From: Acidimicrobiaceae bacterium
GTDB lineage: Bacteria > Actinomycetota > Acidimicrobiia > Acidimicrobiales > Palsa-688
Length of the DNA stretch: 7,951 nucleotides
Assembly (NCBI GenBank): GCA_027334785.1
Contig: DAHWQF010000139.1
Location: 1-7,951, forward strand
Direction: 5' to 3'
The notes under the pieces were generated by a model that was given only the letters and a program-made list of their open reading frames with translations, ran no database searches and had not been told where the DNA came from. The translations under genes and the position numbers were made by a program. Of this stretch, positions 6,005 through 7,951 are shown piece by piece (the first letter of the stretch is position 1; every line of letters begins with the position of its first letter).

Positions 6005-7144
6005 CTACTTCCCCGAGCTGTCCAAGACGAGCAGGCGCCAGAGGGCGACGCTGATCTGCGCTCGGAGACGGCCGATCGGGTCGTTCAGGGACAAGCCGAG
6101 TGAATCTTCCACGTGGCGCAGGCGTGCCGCCAAGGAGCTGTGGTGTAGGTACATGTCCGCAGCCGCTTGGCGGAGGGAACCGGTCTTGAATAGCGCTTCG
6201 AGCGCTTCGATGTCACGCACTCCTCGTGGCGTCGCACCAAGTTTTGTGAGCGCTTGGATGTCCAGGCTAGAGGATATGGCCGCCGGCGGAAGCTCCGCCA
6301 GGAGCGTTAGGACGCCGAGTTCGAGGCACTCGGTGATTGTTGTGCTGGCCAGCCAGGTTTCGGAAAGCCGGAGCGCGGACAGCGCATTTAGCCACGAAAT
6401 GTGCGCGCTTGGAGGCAGGGCCGTCGTCCCCATGCCGACCTTCGTGCCCGGATGGCGCAGGTCGTGATCTGCCGACGTCACTAGCTGGTCTGTCAAGAGG
6501 GCTGGCTGGGCAATTATGGCTCCTTTCAAGCCGACCACTGCTCCTCTTACTCGGCCCTGGACGCTTTCGGTGAGGTAGTTGCAGACGCGCCGGGTCGCGG
6601 CACCGAGATCGTCTGGGTCTTCGGTTGAGACGGCGAGGACTTGTACTGGGAGAGCTTCAGAGAACCCAAGGCGGCTGAGTGCTCGGGCTCGGTCAACTTC
6701 GCCGGTGCTGGCGCTCAGGGCGAGGTCGAATAGGGCCAGCTCCGGTGCGACCCCGAGCTCTCGACCGAGGTCGTGTTGCCAGAGAACAGCAGCAGCAAAC
6801 GCCATGCGCTCGGTCAACATCCTGTCGAAGGGACCCGTGTCGCCATCACGTTCTAGCCAAACAGAGCCGACGGTTTGTTGGTCGAGCACAATAGGCGTCT
6901 CGGCCAACGCGACCCTGTGGCCCGGCCCTGGCGCTTCGCCGGTTTCGGTGAAACGGACGACGACGCCATTGCAGTCGTCGCGCAACCCGGCTCCGCATTC
7001 GGCCAAGGCCGCAGTTGCACGGACCAGGGCGTCAAGGCTGGCGCGGTTGCGGACCAGCTGGTCGAAATACGTGATTATGCGGAGGAACGATTCTGCGTTG
7101 ACATCGAGCTTGGAGAGGCTGAGAAGGACTCCGCGCACGGGCAT
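6005..7144 (-). CDS. PucR/CdaR-type transcriptional regulator
   Basis: This is a DNA-binding regulator of 379 residues with three parts. Residues ~20-125 are a probable sensory, GAF-like region. Residues ~133-290 resemble the CdaR GGDEF-like domain, with VGMGTTALPPSAHISWLNALSALRLSE matching its end. Residues 312-371 are the PucR C-terminal helix-turn-helix: ALFKTGSLRQAAADMYLHHS, then LAARLRHVEDSLGLSLNDPI. The recognition part HHSSLAARLRHVE departs from the common HRNTLRYRLRRIE, so its DNA site may be unusual. Family members activate genes for using purines, proline, GABA and other small molecules. The gene is convergent with the second hydrolase, with seven bases between stop codons, so it is a neighbour and probable but unproven regulator of the cassette. 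The ATG at 7144 has no clear Shine-Dalgarno; a CTG at 7165 is in frame but unlikely. Confidence is high for family and low for target. Confidence 0.85.
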   Translation of the reverse strand: MPVRGVLLSLSKLDVNAESFLRIITYFDQLVRNRASLDALVRATAALAECGAGLRDDCNGVVVRFTETGEAPGPGHRVALAETPIVLDQQTVGSVWLERDGDTGPFDRMLTERMAFAAAVLWQHDLGRELGVAPELALFDLALSASTGEVDRARALSRLGFSEALPVQVLAVSTEDPDDLGAATRRVCNYLTESVQGRVRGAVVGLKGAIIAQPALLTDQLVTSADHDLRHPGTKVGMGTTALPPSAHISWLNALSALRLSETWLASTTITECLELGVLTLLAELPPAAISSSLDIQALTKLGATPRGVRDIEALEALFKTGSLRQAAADMYLHHSSLAARLRHVEDSLGLSLNDPIGRLRAQISVALWRLLVLDSSGK

Positions 7145-7284
7145 AGAGTCTACTGAGTCCCACAGAGCGGGTGGAGTGTGGGGGCCTGGTGCGGCGAGCT
7201 AATGACGGCGGGAAGGCATCGGAGTGCGGTAGCGAACAGGTCGTCAGAGAGATCTGGGCTGGTTGATCCGCGCTCCGAACGAGC

Positions 7285-7389
7285 CTGCTAAAGAGGGCTA
7301 TCACAACGGCGGTGACCTTCCTTGCGCTGGCGCTAGGCGACAGAGCGGGCTGCGGCCCTTCCCGAAAGGACCGTCCGGCTCGGCTATGA
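7285..7389 (+). pseudogene. Possible remnant of a lipoprotein signal peptide
   Basis: The frame reads LLKRAITTAVTFLALALGDR and then AGCGPSRKD, ending at a TGA (7387-7389). A basic start, a hydrophobic core and an AGC lipobox-like Cys resemble a lipoprotein leader. There is no ATG, and the in-frame GTG at 7312 would lose the basic part. The frame is the same as the LppM/DUF3153-like segment at 7447, but two stops (7387 and 7432) lie between them. This may be the broken start of that gene or a chance hydrophobic run. Confidence 0.2.
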
Positions 7390-7390
7390 T
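7385..7390 (+). promoter_or_regulatory. Possible -10 hexamer TATGAT
   Basis: TATGAT differs from the consensus TATAAT by one base and would give a short leader ahead of the ATG at 7447. No good -35 hexamer lies 16-18 bases upstream, so the assignment is weak. Confidence 0.2.
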
Positions 7391-7446
7391 CCTGCTCTCA
7401 TCGGAGATCTGTTCCAGGCTTCGGCCGGTTGTGACAAACTAGCAGC

Positions 7447-7836
7447 ATGCAGCCTCTGCCCGGGCGGCCTACCTTTGAGCTGTCGACACTTAAGGAGTTG
7501 GAGCAACTGGAGACGAGCCGTATGGGATCAGGCGCGGCGCCCCAGTTTTCCACCTTCTCCATCACGTCCCATGGCCGGGTATCGACAATGACTGCCACGC
7601 CCAACACGGCATCTCTCACCAAAAGCGCTGGCTCGTTGGCCCCGGGTGCGGGAGGGGCACAGGCAGGCGGCAATACGGAAAAGCTGTTGCAGAAAATGGG
7701 GTTGTCGTATGTCATAAGCTTCAAGTTCCCCGGTGCAGTCATATCGGACAACGCAACTTCCAGGGCCGCCAATGGCACGCTGTCTTGGAACATGCTGAAG
7801 GGCCCGAGCACCCTCAAGGCCAGCTGGTCCAGCTGA
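7447..7836 (+). pseudogene. LppM/DUF3153-like C-terminal domain, probably a gene remnant
   Basis: The open frame is 129 residues. Its last ~45 residues, SYVISFKFPGAVISDNATSR followed by AANGTLSWNMLKGPSTLKAS, match the end of actinobacterial LppM/DUF3153 proteins, where a beta strand, FPG, S-N and G-x-x-x-W/W-like pattern recurs. Earlier residues, FELSTLKELEQLE (11-23) and FSTFSITSHGRVSTMTATPN (34-53), fit the middle of such a domain. Full family members are around 200 residues, with a lipoprotein leader, an N-terminal beta region and often a C-terminal membrane helix. Here the leader, the N-terminal half and the membrane helix are absent, there is no Shine-Dalgarno before the ATG, and stops close the frame at 7432. 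I therefore favour a truncated remnant. A small functional leaderless gene remains possible. The family call rests on pattern recall, not a search. Confidence 0.5.
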
Positions 7837-7864
7837 GCCCCCTACCTGAGCTGATCACTACCAA

Positions 7865-7897
7865 AAAGCGGGTCGGGCCTCATGCTCGGCCCGCTTT
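7865..7897. terminator. Intrinsic terminator, probably bidirectional
   Basis: AAAGCGGG (7865-7872) pairs with CCCGCTTT (7890-7897). The stem continues through 7873-7878 with 7884-7889, including two G-U pairs, to a five-base CTCAT loop, giving 14 pairs in all. On the forward strand TTTCTAAG follows. On the reverse strand the hairpin is followed by a run of five T (7867-7863), two of them beyond the stem. It therefore suits termination of both the 7447 segment and a leftward gene from the right. Confidence 0.85.
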
Positions 7898-7902
7898 CTA
7901 AG

Positions 7903-7951
7903 TCAGGTCGTCGACAGCCTGCGGCTGATCTCGTCAGAGCCTGCCGGCCCT
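7903..7951 (-). CDS. Possible C-terminal codons of a leftward gene cut by the window edge
   Basis: Read leftward, the last 49 bases contain an open frame GPAGSDEISRRLSTT ending in TGA at 7905-7903, six bases from the bidirectional hairpin. A stop directly before a terminator with T-runs on that side is what a convergent gene would show. Fifteen residues are too few to name a family, and another reverse frame is also open here. Confidence 0.3.
   Translation of the reverse strand, partial: GPAGSDEISRRLSTT

Larger units (their letters stand above)
7145..7446. other. Intergenic region upstream of the leftward regulator
   Basis: These 302 bases should contain the regulator's promoter on the reverse strand, but I see no convincing -35/-10 pair there. 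On the forward strand there is a TATGAT hexamer (7385-7390) and a stretch that would encode a lipoprotein-like signal segment without a proper start codon (see 7285-7389). No long repeat, tRNA or att-like site was seen. Confidence 0.5.

Noticed and set aside
6192..6209. Tandem nine-base repeat AGCGCTTCG
   Set aside because: It encodes EAL-EAL in the regulator's helix and is explained by coding sequence.
7398..7817. Leftward open frame of 139 codons opposite the LppM/DUF3153-like segment
   Set aside because: The forward frame matches a known domain pattern and is followed by a terminator; the reverse one shows neither.
1..7951. CRISPR array, insertion sequence, integrase or attachment site
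   Set aside because: No regularly spaced repeats, transposase-like reading frame or long flanking repeats were seen by eye.

Overview
The window looks like part of a chromosome from a high-GC Gram-positive, most likely an actinomycetote. The evidence is the GC-rich third codon positions, a glutamine synthetase I C-terminus with a tyrosine adenylylation site, a PucR/CdaR-type regulator and an actinobacterial LppM/DUF3153-like tail. An acidimicrobial or related lineage is possible, but nothing here fixes the genus.

Layout. (1) 2-307 is the 3' end of glnA, followed by a strong hairpin at 377-412. (2) 308-733 is a long non-coding stretch with a possible branched RNA fold (417-471), a cluster of TGGCGG hexamers (515-560) and a small palindrome (692-703) just ahead of the next gene. 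(3) 734-5997 is a rightward gene set. It encodes a substrate-binding protein, an RbsC-type permease, a single-domain ABC ATPase, a beta-lactamase-fold serine hydrolase and an HSL-type alpha/beta hydrolase. Permease, ATPase and serine hydrolase are translationally coupled by 4-nt and 1-nt overlaps. The substrate-binding protein is separated from them by a small hairpin, and the last hydrolase by 148 nt. (4) 6005-7144 is a leftward PucR-type regulator, tail to tail with the last hydrolase, with 7 bases between the stop codons. (5) 7145-7446 is mostly unassigned and may hold a broken lipoprotein start. (6) 7447-7836 is a short LppM/DUF3153-like C-terminal domain that lacks the usual N-terminus, so it is probably a remnant. 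(7) 7865-7897 is a clear intrinsic terminator, apparently able to work both ways. It is followed by what may be the last codons of a leftward gene entering from the right edge.

How the genes may work together. The ABC system belongs to the ribose/fructose (CUT2) type. Two different serine esterase folds, both without signal peptides, are encoded directly behind it. The simplest reading is that the transporter imports an ester-, lactone- or amide-bearing small molecule, perhaps an acylated sugar or polyol, which the cytosolic hydrolases then cleave. The PucR-type protein would sense the ligand or product. The families are well supported, but the substrate and the regulatory link are inference. 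The set sits between a core gene and a degraded gene, which suits an accessory catabolic cassette.
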